Part shown: positions 1-8,263 of the stretch, piece after piece
Numbering within the stretch: position 1 is the first letter of the stretch
Layout: every line of letters begins with the position of its first letter
Assembly: GCF_003660265.1 (NCBI RefSeq)
Contig: NZ_QXQP01000007.1
Span: forward strand, 1 to 64,000
Direction: 5' to 3'
DNA length: 64,000 nt
From: Helicobacter mehlei
GTDB taxonomy: Bacteria > Campylobacterota > Campylobacteria > Campylobacterales > Helicobacteraceae
Notes under the pieces: generated by a model
Told to the model about the DNA's origin: nothing
Database searches by the model: none
The model's input: only the letters and a program-made list of their open reading frames with translations
Position numbers and translations under genes: made by a program

Positions 1-102
1 ATTCACACTAAAGATAATCTAGAATCTAAAAATCTCTTTAGCCCCCAGTTTGATATCAAGAGAAAGAGAATTTATTGTGGGGATCGGCTGTATGAGAAAT
101 AG
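1..102 (+). CDS. 3' end of an unidentified gene (partial)
   Basis: The first reading frame is open from the window edge through 33 codons to a TAG at 100-102. The residues end in a basic stretch followed by IYCGDRLYEK. Codon content looks ordinary for this genome, but I do not recognise the family. It could be the C-terminus of a plus-strand gene lying mostly outside the window, or a chance open frame. It is convergent with the His-rich gene, and a GC-rich hairpin lies between the two. Confidence 0.35.
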   Translation: MHTKDNLESKNLFSPQFDIKRKRIYCGDRLYEK

Positions 103-153
103 GTTCAAAAGGCTAAACTAAATAAAGCGAGAAGATGGGATGTATCCGCGCCA

Positions 154-170
154 CCCCGGCGTGACCGGGG
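154..170. terminator. GC-rich hairpin between convergent genes
   Basis: CCCCGG, a CGTGA loop, then CCGGGG form a perfect 6-bp GC stem 11 bases after the stop codon of the His-rich gene. No clear T run follows on either strand, so it is terminator-like rather than a textbook intrinsic terminator. Confidence 0.35.
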
Positions 171-180
171 CTGATGCACC

Positions 181-351
181 TTAATCTTTGTGGTGGTGAT
201 GGTGATCCCCATCATGGTGGTGGTGGTGTTCGCCATGATGGTGATGGTGGTGGTGGTGTGTGCCACCATGATAATGGTGGTGGTGGTGATGGTGGTGTTC
301 GCTACACTCGTTGTCGTGCCCGTGGCAACATTCTTCGCTATGTCCTGACAT
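181..351 (-). CDS. hpn: Histidine-rich nickel-binding protein, Hpn-like
   Basis: A 56-residue protein with 30 histidines. It starts MSGHSEECCHGHDNECSE, continues with runs of 8, 8, 5 and 5 histidines separated by short GG/T, GE and DGD spacers, and ends in KD. The two nearby cysteines (CC) and a third Cys sit N-terminally, as in Helicobacter Hpn/Hpn-like proteins, which store or buffer nickel (and other divalent metals) for urease and hydrogenase in the cytoplasm. The ATG at 349-351 follows AAGGAG with a 6-base gap. Translating the repeats in the wrong frames gives Thr-rich or Gly-rich nonsense. Whether it corresponds to hpn or hpn-like of H. pylori cannot be decided. It lacks a long Gln-rich tail, so Hpn is the closer match. 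Confidence 0.88.
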   Translation of the reverse strand: MSGHSEECCHGHDNECSEHHHHHHHHYHGGTHHHHHHHHGEHHHHHDGDHHHHHKD

Positions 352-400
352 GCTGTCTCCTTAAACAAAAGTATTCCTGAATGATAAAATCAGGTGGCCC

Positions 401-426
401 ATTCTACCAAAAAAATGGTAATCATT
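401..426 (-). promoter_or_regulatory. Promoter of the His-rich gene with Fur-box-like palindrome
   Basis: Read on the minus strand, TAGAAT (401-406) is a good -10 hexamer, giving a leader of about 40 bases before the ATG. Just upstream, AATGATTACCATT (414-426) matches 11 of 13 bases of the classical Fur-box core AATGATAATCATT and would cover the spacer and -35 area. Repression by a metalloregulator (Fur, possibly NikR) is inferred from this placement. Confidence 0.45.
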
Positions 427-514
427 GATATAACTCTGTAAAAAAACGATCTAAAACCAGCAATACCCCGCAATAGACTTGGGAGATTGTTTAAAATATT
501 GCATGCTATTTTGA

Positions 515-1435
515 CTAAGGTTGCTTGTTCTCTAGTAAAAAATCCCCACTTTTCACGCATATAATGCGGGTGTTGTGGATGCTGGGGAGCACTTTTTTAT
601 TGGTGATGAGTTTTTCGATCTCATATTGGCTGCATGTGCCATGACCGGGGCGCACAAAACGCTCTTTCCACGCCACATACTCAGGTGAATTTTTGATCTG
701 ATCGTCCAAATACTGCCCCTGATAGATTTCCACAAATTCCATGAATTGATCGCTCAAACCCAATCCGTTATCCTTGATGGCACTCTTGCGTTCTGCCTTG
801 TTTTCCTCTAGGACTTTAATATATTCTGTAGAAATGGCACTCCCCACTTGAGGCGGGCGTTTGTAGGTTTTGGTGATCTTGGTTGTGGTGGTGCTATAAG
901 TGCTACTCCATTCTTGGTTACTACTAGGCTCAATATGCAAACATTGGCGTGTCCGTGCCTTATAACAACGCCCTTCAGAATAATTAGCCTTGCTCAGTTT
1001 AAAAGTGTGTATAGTTGTGGTGGGCCCTAACACTTCTATTTTGTCGGGAAGTTGGGTATAGGCAAGCACAATTTTGCCACCCTTGCCACTTGTGGGGTCG
1101 GCTTCTAAATTGCACGGGCTTAAATCCAAATACTGCCCGCTAGCTTTGTCTAGACCGCGCATCACGCTGGGGCGATAAGCCTCTAACTTACCATCATCAT
1201 AAGTCCAATGCCCGCATGCAAACTCCTGCATCTCTCCCATGCCCGCTCCATGCTGGATGGTGGTGGATTCCATAGAGGTTTTAGGAGACTCGCTTGAGGG
1301 CACTTGTTTGGATTCTGCTTCTTTAGCCAAATTTTCTTTCTTGATTCCATTTTCGGCTACGAGGGCTTCTTGGGGGGGTTTAGTTGTGGGGGTTGTTTGG
1401 GGGGGTAGTGGGGCTAGGGCTTCTTGAGGGGACAA
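515..1435 (-). pseudogene. C-terminal part of a frameshifted secreted Pro/Thr-rich protein
   Basis: About 300 residues in a frame offset from the upstream half (1380-2291). The first possible start is a TTG at 1433-1435 with no ribosome-binding site, inside the upstream coding region, so this is probably not an independent gene. The first 25 residues are Pro/Thr/Gln-rich and continue the linker of the upstream half. The globular remainder holds six cysteines (ACGHW, SPCN, GRCY, RQCL, GTCS, IICV), consistent with a disulfide-bonded periplasmic domain. Losing one C from the C7 tract at 1399-1405 would join both halves into one protein of nearly 600 residues. I do not recognise the family securely. 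The periplasmic DNA-uptake protein ComH of H. pylori is a tentative idea based only on architecture. Confidence 0.6.
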
Positions 1436-2291
1436 AATTACTCTCAGGTAGGGGCATGGGGATGTAGCTAGGGGTATAACTGGAGCTAGGGGGACTAGGT
1501 TGGTAAGCTTGAGGGGGTGCCGGAGGTGTGGCGGGGTTGCTTTGCACTAAAGAAGTTTGGGGGTGAGTTTGGGCTACTGGGGTGCTTTGGGGGGTTTTGG
1601 TGCTTGTAAGACTTGGTGTTTTTGTCCGACCAGTTCTAATGGCTGTGCCCCTACTTCTTGTGCTTTTAGAGGTATAGGTGCGCCTACTGGTGCCTTTAGA
1701 CCTAGTTGGACTCCGCCTAGTTCTTGTCCCAACTTTGCGGGTGGAGCGTTGGTAACTTCTAGGGGTGCTGGTTTTAGGGGTGCTGCTCAAAGTCTTGGGG
1801 TTAGTTGGGTTAGTTTGTGTGGTTGGGGGGTTAGCAGAAGTTGGGCTTTGTGAGGGGGTGGGGGCAGTGGGGTTTAAAATGCCCGGGACTTTTTGGCTAG
1901 CCACGTACTGGGCATAATCCACGCCTAAAAGACTTGCCATTTTTTGCAAGTTAGGTTCTTTAAAGTAAATCTTGCTCCCCTTGGCAATTTTCTTTAGACG
2001 CATAGTGCCTAAATTTTGCGTGGCTTGGACTTGGGAGAGGGGGTGGGTGGTGGGTTTGAGCTTTTTATTGGGCGGGATTTTTTGAAGATGGGTCGCTTCT
2101 AAGATGAGCTTGGCACCTTGCAGTTTATACACGCCCTGAATGATCAAATGCTTTTGGGGGGCGTTTTTGTAAAACACAGCACCTTGAAAAGTACCCACCG
2201 CTTTTTTTAAATCCAAATCCTCAGAGGTCTGGATCACCAAAGCTTGCAGACTGCCCACCAACAACAATAAAAGAAACCATTTTTGCATCAT
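1380..2291 (-). pseudogene. N-terminal part of a frameshifted secreted Pro/Thr/Arg-rich protein
   Basis: The ATG at 2289-2291 overlaps the ppc stop (TGATG), so the two genes are translationally coupled. Residues 1-17 form a signal peptide (basic KW, Leu-rich core, cleavage near LQA). Residues ~18-140 are a compact Lys-rich domain. From ~140 to the end the sequence is low-complexity Pro/Thr/Ser, with an unusually basic Arg/Ser/Thr segment at ~173-225. The frame runs out just after the C7 tract at 1399-1405, while the adjacent frame continues with a Cys-rich domain. A 6- or 9-base tract would fuse the two. This suggests a phase-variable, decayed or mis-sequenced gene for an exported, possibly nucleic-acid-binding protein. 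Function is unknown. Confidence 0.6.
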
Positions 2292-4927
2292 CACCCCGTG
2301 TTACGCATGCCTTGGGCGATGCCAATTAAAGTGCTTTGGATATAGGTTTTAAGTTGGGCGTGTTCAGCTTGGGTGGCTTGCTTGAATTGCTTGATGAGCT
2401 CAATTTGGAGATAATTGAGCGCATTGATATAGGGTTTGCGTAACAAAATACTTTGTTGCACCATACCATCGCTCTCTAAAAGACTCTCTTCTGAGCGTAC
2501 TGCTAAAATCCAGCGCATGGTTTTTTCAAATTCGCCCACAATTTTTGCCCAAATATACGTTGCACTGGGGTTATCTTTAGCAAAGGCGTGGTATTGGGAG
2601 GCAATTTGCAAATCTACCTTTAAAAGCACTTGGGAGATATTATCCAGCACCACTTTAAAAAAACCACCCCTTTGGTAGTGGTGGCGCAAAAGGGGCAAAT
2701 CCCCCACACTTTCTAACCCACTGCCTACCCCATACCATGCCGGTAAAATACTCCGATTTTGCGTCCAAGCAAAGACCCATGGGATGGCGCGCAAATCCTC
2801 AATGTGGCTACTCTCTTTACGCTTGGAGGGGCGCGAACCTAAATTGAGTTCTTGGATAAAGCTAATGGGCGTGGCGGCTTTAAAATAATCCAAAAAATCC
2901 GGGTGGGTGTAGAGTTCTCTATAGGTTTGGTAAGAAATGTTGGAAATGGCTTGCATGGTGGGGTTTTGGGGGTGATTCACACTGGGGTTATTTTGATCGT
3001 AGCCTCTTTTTTTGAGCAATGCACCCATCATGCTAGAGAGGTTGTGGCGCGCACTGGTGGCGTTCAGATAACGCGTGCTGATCATCTCGCCTTGCTCTGT
3101 GATTTTCAATGCACCCTGCACGCTTTGCACGGGGGCACTCAGCAAGGCATCTTCTAAATTCCCCCCCCCACGACTGACACTCCCACCCCGACCATGGAAA
3201 AGCAAAAAGCGGATACCCAATTTTTGCCCCAAGGCTATCAAATTGCTAATAGCCCCATAGAGATTATAATTGCTCGCAAAAATCCCCCCATCTTTGCTCG
3301 AATCCGAATACCCAATCATGATCTCTTGTTGGGAGTCCATGCACTCTAAATAGGCTTGGTAGTGGAGATTAGCATGCAGGATTTGCATGATATGTGGGGC
3401 GTTCTGCAAGTCATGGATGGTTTCAAAAAGGGGTGTGATCGCAATTTTTAAGGTATTGACCCCTTTTTTGATCGCCAAGCCTGCTTGTTTAGCTAGCCAC
3501 AGCACGCATAATAAATCACTTGCTTGGGTTGTCATGGAGACTATCACAGAGCTAAAAACTTCGGGGGCGATTTGGGATTTAGCCCAAACCATGTTTAAAA
3601 ACGCCTCTAATAACCGCTTGGTGCTTTCGCTGACCTTAGGAATCAAGTCTAACAAATGCACGGGCTCTAAGTCTAGGGCGTGGTTTAAAATCTCTAACTT
3701 TTGGGATTCATCTAAGCGGTGAAAATCATTAGTCGCCCATCCTAACAAGCAAAACACCTCACTGAGGCTATGCAAAAACACCTCGCGGTGCTCGCGAAAA
3801 TCCAAACGCAACAGATGGAAACCACAGAGTAAAACCAAATGCTTAAAGTGCCACAAAGATGGTTGCAAACTGGGTTCTAGGTTATCTAACAATAAATCAA
3901 TGTCGGTGAGTAATTCTTGGGCATTGTGGTAGGCAAAGTCTATGGGCAAGGGGGAGTTAAGCGCGATGAGGCGGTTTTTAAGCTTGGTTTGCATTAAAAC
4001 CAACTTGGCTCTAAAGGGCTCTTTGGGGTGCAAACGCGCACTGGTGGGGTCTAGTTTGTGGTAATGGGCTTGTAAGTCGGCTTGCAAGGCTTGTGATATT
4101 GTGCAAAAATCGCTGGAGATGGAGAGTTCGCGTTGGAGTTGGGCAGTGTGCTTGAGATAGAGATTAATAATAAACTCATGTTGGATCAACACGACTTGGT
4201 GCAAGAGGGCATTACTCACAAAGGGGTTGCCATCCCGATCACCTCCGATCCAGCTCCCCAGACAAATAGGTGCGCGATCCAGTGGTTTGCCTAACATGTC
4301 TTGGATTTCTTGAAAAAGGTCTTGACAACTGGGCAAAAAGGAATTTTCTAAGATATACAGCAAGTTGTCCAGCTCAAAGAGCACTTCTAGGCGTTCTTGA
4401 CGCACCAAATGGCTTTTCCACAGCAAACGCAAGCGATAGGCTAAACGGGTTTTAGCTCCATGCGTACTTGTGGGGTTACAAGTGTGATCAAAGAGGATCG
4501 CCAAATCTTGGTAAATCTCTTGAATCGCCTCTAAAAAGGTGCGGCGCATGGACTGGGTGGGGTGGGCAGTGAACACGGGATAAAAAGTGGTGTGGGTGGC
4601 ATTTTGATTTAATAAATCTGCTTGGAAACCCTCTTGCATAAGAGCCCTATAAGCTTGGCGCACGCCTAGTGTGGGGGTTTTATGGCGATCTTCTAGGATA
4701 TTGATCAAGATGTTGTAAAGCGAAAAGGCTTTGATTACGCCCAAAATCTGGTCTGAAGAGGCGATTTTTTCCAATGTCTGGGTGATCTGCTCTTGCCCCT
4801 TCAAATTGCCTTCAAATAGGCTTTTGAGGGTCAAAAAATAATGCGTGGTGGTGGGGCTAAATTCCTGGAGAATTTCTAGTATCATGTGGTCTAAAAAGGC
4901 TAATTCTTGATGGACTTGTTGATTCAC
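2291..4927 (-). CDS. ppc: Phosphoenolpyruvate carboxylase
   Basis: Adds bicarbonate to phosphoenolpyruvate to give oxaloacetate and phosphate, refilling the citric acid cycle in the cytoplasm. Hallmarks in order: FTAHPTQS with the catalytic His, GSWIGGDRDGNP, GYSDSSKDGG, FHGRGGSVSRGGG, GEMISTRY, and the family's C-terminal NTG. The length of 878 residues from the GTG at 4925-4927 matches the usual ~880-930. An upstream ATG (4979-4981) overlaps the -10 box of the putative promoter and so probably lies before the transcript. Still longer frames would run into ilvC on the other strand. Its neighbour ilvC is divergent, and its stop overlaps the start of the secreted protein gene. The oxaloacetate would feed citrate synthase (gltA) in the same window. 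The exact start is uncertain; the identity is not. Confidence 0.93.
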   Translation of the reverse strand: MNQQVHQELAFLDHMILEILQEFSPTTTHYFLTLKSLFEGNLKGQEQITQTLEKIASSDQILGVIKAFSLYNILINILEDRHKTPTLGVRQAYRALMQEGFQADLLNQNATHTTFYPVFTAHPTQSMRRTFLEAIQEIYQDLAILFDHTCNPTSTHGAKTRLAYRLRLLWKSHLVRQERLEVLFELDNLLYILENSFLPSCQDLFQEIQDMLGKPLDRAPICLGSWIGGDRDGNPFVSNALLHQVVLIQHEFIINLYLKHTAQLQRELSISSDFCTISQALQADLQAHYHKLDPTSARLHPKEPFRAKLVLMQTKLKNRLIALNSPLPIDFAYHNAQELLTDIDLLLDNLEPSLQPSLWHFKHLVLLCGFHLLRLDFREHREVFLHSLSEVFCLLGWATNDFHRLDESQKLEILNHALDLEPVHLLDLIPKVSESTKRLLEAFLNMVWAKSQIAPEVFSSVIVSMTTQASDLLCVLWLAKQAGLAIKKGVNTLKIAITPLFETIHDLQNAPHIMQILHANLHYQAYLECMDSQQEIMIGYSDSSKDGGIFASNYNLYGAISNLIALGQKLGIRFLLFHGRGGSVSRGGGNLEDALLSAPVQSVQGALKITEQGEMISTRYLNATSARHNLSSMMGALLKKRGYDQNNPSVNHPQNPTMQAISNISYQTYRELYTHPDFLDYFKAATPISFIQELNLGSRPSKRKESSHIEDLRAIPWVFAWTQNRSILPAWYGVGSGLESVGDLPLLRHHYQRGGFFKVVLDNISQVLLKVDLQIASQYHAFAKDNPSATYIWAKIVGEFEKTMRWILAVRSEESLLESDGMVQQSILLRKPYINALNYLQIELIKQFKQATQAEHAQLKTYIQSTLIGIAQGMRNTG

Positions 4928-4979
4928 CGTGCCCCCGATACAAACAAACCTTAAGTTGTTTTTATTTACAATAGTGCCC

Positions 4980-4987
4980 ATTATAAT
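4980..4987. promoter_or_regulatory. Palindromic -10 element shared by ppc and ilvC
   Basis: ATTATAAT reads TATAAT on the minus strand (4985-4980) toward ppc and TATAAT on the plus strand (4982-4987) toward ilvC. The plus-strand transcript would carry only about a 10-base leader with AAGG at 4994-4997. The minus-strand leader would be about 45 bases, to the GTG at 4927. Confidence 0.5.
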
Positions 4988-5003
4988 ACAAATAAGGTAA
5001 TGC

Positions 5004-6011
5004 ATGGCGGGGTTTGGGGGTTTTTTACCCATTTACACGGATCAAGATGGCGATTTGGGCTTGATCACATCCCAACGCGTGGGTGTTTTGGGCTATGGGG
5101 CACAAGGGTGCGCGCATGCGCTCAATTTGCGTGATAGTGGCGTAGATGTGCAAATCGGGTTATATGCACATAGCAACAGCACCTCTCTAGCCCAACAAGA
5201 GGGCTTTGAGGTTTGCAGTGTCTCTGAATGTGCCCAAGAGTGCGATCTACTAGCCGTGATGCTCCCTGATGAGATTCACCAACAAGTTTATACCCAAGAG
5301 ATCGCTCCTTTTTTAAGACCTAATCAAACCTTACTCTTTGCCCATGGCTTTAGTGTGCATTTCAAGCAGATTCAAGCCCCAAAGGGGGTGGGGGTGATCT
5401 TGTGTGCCCCCAAGGGTCCAGGTTATGCACTCAGGGAAAAGTACCAGCAAAATAGCGGATTATTTGCACTTGTGGGGGTGGAACAAGACAGCCAACAAGG
5501 CAATGCCCGTGATCTGGCTCTAAGCTATGCGATCGCCATTGGCTCAGGGCGGGTGGGGATTTTAGAGACGACTTTTAAACATGAGGCATGCGCTGATCTT
5601 TTTGGCGAACAAGCTGTTTTGTGTGGCGGGCTGGTGGGCTTGTTGCAAAATGCCTTTAATACTTTGCTGGAGGCGGGTTACCCAGCGGAGTTAGCCTATT
5701 TTGAATGCGTGCATGAGATCAAGCTCATTGCGGATTTGATTTACAACAAGGGTCTGGTTAGCATGCAAGAGCATATCTCCAACACCGCCGAATACGGAGG
5801 GCTACTAGCCGCCCAAAAACTCATCAACTTGGAGAGCAAAGCGCGCATGCAAGAACTCTTGAGCCAAATTGAGAGTGGGGAATTTACGCGCGCCTTTATG
5901 CAGGAGGCACAAGGGGGGCATAAAATGCTAACACAAAATAAAAGCCAGCTAGCTAACCAGCCCTTAGAACAAGTGGGGGCGCATTTGCGCGCGCATTTAT
6001 TCAAGGCATAA
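5004..6011 (+). CDS. ilvC: Ketol-acid reductoisomerase (class I)
   Basis: Second step of valine, leucine and isoleucine synthesis: NADPH-dependent isomerisation and reduction of acetolactate or acetohydroxybutyrate in the cytoplasm. The Rossmann motif GYGAQGCAHALNLRDSG sits at residues ~30-46. CAPKGPGYALREKY and EACADLFGEQAVLCGG carry the conserved Lys and the Mg-binding Asp/Glu. The Cys-His-Glu patch ECVHEIKLIADL and a SNTAEYG motif follow. At 335 residues it has the short class I length. The ATG at 5004 has AAGG six bases upstream. It heads a plus-strand cluster, with minD nine bases downstream. Confidence 0.95.
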   Translation: MAGFGGFLPIYTDQDGDLGLITSQRVGVLGYGAQGCAHALNLRDSGVDVQIGLYAHSNSTSLAQQEGFEVCSVSECAQECDLLAVMLPDEIHQQVYTQEIAPFLRPNQTLLFAHGFSVHFKQIQAPKGVGVILCAPKGPGYALREKYQQNSGLFALVGVEQDSQQGNARDLALSYAIAIGSGRVGILETTFKHEACADLFGEQAVLCGGLVGLLQNAFNTLLEAGYPAELAYFECVHEIKLIADLIYNKGLVSMQEHISNTAEYGGLLAAQKLINLESKARMQELLSQIESGEFTRAFMQEAQGGHKMLTQNKSQLANQPLEQVGAHLRAHLFKA

Positions 6012-6020
6012 GGAGAGATT

Positions 6021-6821
6021 GTGATCATCACCATCACAAGTGGCAAGGGAGGGGTGGGCAAGAGCACCACAACGGCAAATCTAGCCATCGGGCTAGCCCA
6101 ACAAGATAAAAAAGTCGTGGCGATTGATTTTGACATTGGTTTGCGTAATCTGGACATGATTTTGGGCTTAGAAAACCGCATTGTTTATGATGTGGTGGAT
6201 GTGATGGAGGGCAATTGCAAGTTATCCCAAGCCTTGATCCAAGATAAGCGCACCAAAAACCTGCATTTTTTGCCCGCCTCCCAAAGCAAGGATAAAAATA
6301 TCTTGGATAAAAGTAAGGTGCAGGCCTTGATCCAAGAGTTAAGAGCCCAATTTGAATTTGTGTTGATCGACTCGCCTGCGGGCATTGAAAGCGGGTTTGA
6401 ACATGCCATGCTCTTTGCCGATCGCGCCATTATCGTGGTAACCCCAGAGGTGAGCAGTGTTAGGGATAGCGATCGGGTGATTGGCATTATTGATGCCAAA
6501 AGCCAAAGGATTCAAGAGGGGCAGGAAATGCCCAAGCACATTTTGATCAACCGCATCAAGCCTAATTTAGTTGAAAAACAAGAAATGCTTTCTAATGAAG
6601 ATGTGCTTAAAATCCTAGCCTTGCCCTTGATTGGGCTTGTGCCCGAAGATGATAAGATCATCTCAGCGACCAACACGGGTGAGCCTATTATCTATACCCA
6701 AAGCCCTAGTGCCCTAGCCTTTAGACGGATCACGCAAAGACTTTTGGGGCAAGAAGTGGAATTTGCACAATTTAAGAGTAAAAAGGGCTTGGTGGGTACG
6801 CTCAAGGGTTGGTTTGCATGA
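6021..6821 (+). CDS. minD: Septum-site-determining ATPase MinD
   Basis: A ParA-type membrane-associated ATPase that, with MinC and MinE, keeps the division septum at midcell. The deviant Walker [11 protein letters not shown] is at residues 6-15, [14 protein letters not shown] follows, and the switch region has DSPAGIE. The C-terminal amphipathic membrane-targeting helix is visible as GTLKGWF. It is 266 residues, the family's normal length. The start is a GTG at 6021 with AGGAGA just upstream. The stop overlaps the minE ATG (ATGA). No minC was seen in the window, as expected because it lies elsewhere in Helicobacter. Confidence 0.95.
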   Translation: MIITITSGKGGVGKSTTTANLAIGLAQQDKKVVAIDFDIGLRNLDMILGLENRIVYDVVDVMEGNCKLSQALIQDKRTKNLHFLPASQSKDKNILDKSKVQALIQELRAQFEFVLIDSPAGIESGFEHAMLFADRAIIVVTPEVSSVRDSDRVIGIIDAKSQRIQEGQEMPKHILINRIKPNLVEKQEMLSNEDVLKILALPLIGLVPEDDKIISATNTGEPIIYTQSPSALAFRRITQRLLGQEVEFAQFKSKKGLVGTLKGWFA

Positions 6822-7069
6822 GTGCCTTTTTGGATAAGTGGTTTAAGGGGGGGAGCAGTGCCAATGTCGCTAAGGATCGCTTGACTTTGGTGCTAGCCTA
6901 TGAGCGTAGCATGCGTTTGCCCTACATTGAGGAGATGAAAAAAGAAATCCTAGCTGTCGTGCAAAAATACACCCACAGCACAACGATCAATGTGCGCACC
7001 AATTCTAGCCACAACACCAATACCCTAGAAGTTGAAATTGTACTAAGTCAGGGCGATGGCTCTTGCTAG
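6818..7069 (+). CDS. minE: Cell division topological specificity factor MinE
   Basis: Stimulates MinD ATPase and drives the Min oscillation. It is 83 residues: an N-terminal membrane- and MinD-binding segment ([11 protein letters not shown]), the conserved [13 protein letters not shown] contact helix, then a short alpha/beta topological-specificity domain ending in EVEIVL. The ATG at 6818-6820 shares bases with the minD stop, and an earlier in-frame TTG at 6809 is unlikely. It overlaps the start of dprA by 14 bases, so minD, minE and dprA are probably co-transcribed. Confidence 0.93.
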   Translation: MSAFLDKWFKGGSSANVAKDRLTLVLAYERSMRLPYIEEMKKEILAVVQKYTHSTTINVRTNSSHNTNTLEVEIVLSQGDGSC

Positions 7070-7856
7070 CGGTTTTATTTTTGAACCATTAGCTTTGGAG
7101 ATTAAGGGGCTTAAAGATGCCCCTAAAACCCTTTATTGTGTGGGCAACACCCGTTTATTAGACGCACCTTGCAAGATCGCCATTGTGGGCACGCGCAAAC
7201 CCAGTCTTTATACCCGCCACACCACTGCCCAGCTTGCCAAACAAATTGCACGCATGGGGGGCGTGGTGGTGAGCGGTGGGGCTTTGGGGGTGGATATTAG
7301 TGCCCAAAAAAATGCCCTGCCCGCCACGATCATGCTCGCCCCTTGCAGTTTGGACTATATCTACCCGCCCTCCAATGCGCCCATTATCCGCCAAATCGCT
7401 CAGGAAGGCCTGATCATCAGTGAGTATGCAAAAAATTTTCTGCCCTACAGGCATTCTTTTTTGGAGCGCAACCGCCTAGTGGTGGCTTTAAGCGATGTGG
7501 TGGTGATTGCTGAGGCAAACATGCATAGCGGGTCAATGGTGAGTGCTAGGCTAGCCTTAGAGCAACAAAAACCCCTCTTTGTCTTGCCCCAACGCTTAGG
7601 TGAGAGTCTAGGCACTCAAGGGCTTTTAGAGCAAAACAAGGCCCAAGCGATTTATGATTTGGAACACTTTTGTACCCGCTTGGCTCAAGATTATGGTCTA
7701 AAACCCCCAAGAGAGCCAGAATCAAGCGATTTTTTACGCTTTTGTAGCCAAAGACCTAGTTTTGAAGAGGCTTATGCGATTTACGGGGATTTTCTCTTAG
7801 AACAAGAGCTTTTAGGGGTGATCAAACGCCAAGATGGGCGGGTGATTTTAGCTTAA
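7056..7856 (+). CDS. dprA: DNA-processing protein DprA
   Basis: Binds incoming single-stranded DNA during natural transformation and loads RecA. The Rossmann-like DprA/Smf domain shows IAIVGTRKPSLYTRHT, GGVVVSGGALGVDISAQ, SEYAKNFLPYRHSFLERNR (the ssDNA-binding Arg/Lys loop), and VVVIAEANMHSGS. It is 266 residues, with a short C-terminal part (EAYAIYGDFL). It starts inside minE and ends TAATG with ruvX. The order minD-minE-dprA-ruvX is the same as I recall in H. pylori, and natural competence is expected. Confidence 0.93.
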   Translation: MALASGFIFEPLALEIKGLKDAPKTLYCVGNTRLLDAPCKIAIVGTRKPSLYTRHTTAQLAKQIARMGGVVVSGGALGVDISAQKNALPATIMLAPCSLDYIYPPSNAPIIRQIAQEGLIISEYAKNFLPYRHSFLERNRLVVALSDVVVIAEANMHSGSMVSARLALEQQKPLFVLPQRLGESLGTQGLLEQNKAQAIYDLEHFCTRLAQDYGLKPPREPESSDFLRFCSQRPSFEEAYAIYGDFLLEQELLGVIKRQDGRVILA

Positions 7857-8263
7857 TGATCTTGTTAGCCGCAGATATTGGCTTGAAGCGCATCGGGCTT
7901 GCTATGTGTGTGCAAGGGGTCATCTTGCCCCTAGAGCCCATTTTACGCCATAACCGCCAACAAGCCAGCCAACAACTCCAAACGTTTTTAGAGCTCAAAA
8001 AGCCTGATACACTTATCGTGGGTTTGCCCGATGAACACTACGCCACCACACGTGCGCGCATCCTACACTTTGTGGGTTTGCTCGATTTTGCACCCATTGT
8101 CTATGTGGGTGAGAGCAGTAGTAGCGAGCTAGCCTTAGAGGAGATCGCCCACCTTAGCCACAAACAACGCCAACAAGCCCGCAAAAACGGCATGCTAGAT
8201 AGTTTGGCTGCTTGTGAAATCTTAAGGCGTTATGTGGCTTCTACACCTTCAATATTGCTATAA
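7856..8263 (+). CDS. ruvX: Putative pre-16S rRNA nuclease / Holliday junction resolvase-like RuvX (YqgF)
   Basis: An RNase H-fold nuclease of the YqgF family, thought to finish the 5' end of 16S r[17 protein letters not shown] at the N-terminus carries the first catalytic Asp. [10 protein letters not shown] is the second strand motif, [13 protein letters not shown] supplies the Glu, and [13 protein letters not shown] contains the C-terminal Asp. It is 135 residues. The ATG shares one base with the dprA stop. Its 3' end overlaps the convergent yebC by 34 bases, which leaves no room for a terminator outside coding sequence. Confidence 0.88.
   Translation: MILLAADIGLKRIGLAMCVQGVILPLEPILRHNRQQASQQLQTFLELKKPDTLIVGLPDEHYATTRARILHFVGLLDFAPIVYVGESSSSELALEEIAHLSHKQRQQARKNGMLDSLAACEILRRYVASTPSILL

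Noticed and set aside
105-368. Minus-strand open frame encoding a Thr-rich 87-residue peptide
   Set aside because: It is the frame-shifted reading of the CAC/CAT repeats. The His-rich frame has a proper RBS and ATG.
174-380. Plus-strand Gly/His-rich 68-residue open frame
   Set aside because: Antisense of the His-rich gene; open only because of the repeat composition, with no start signal.
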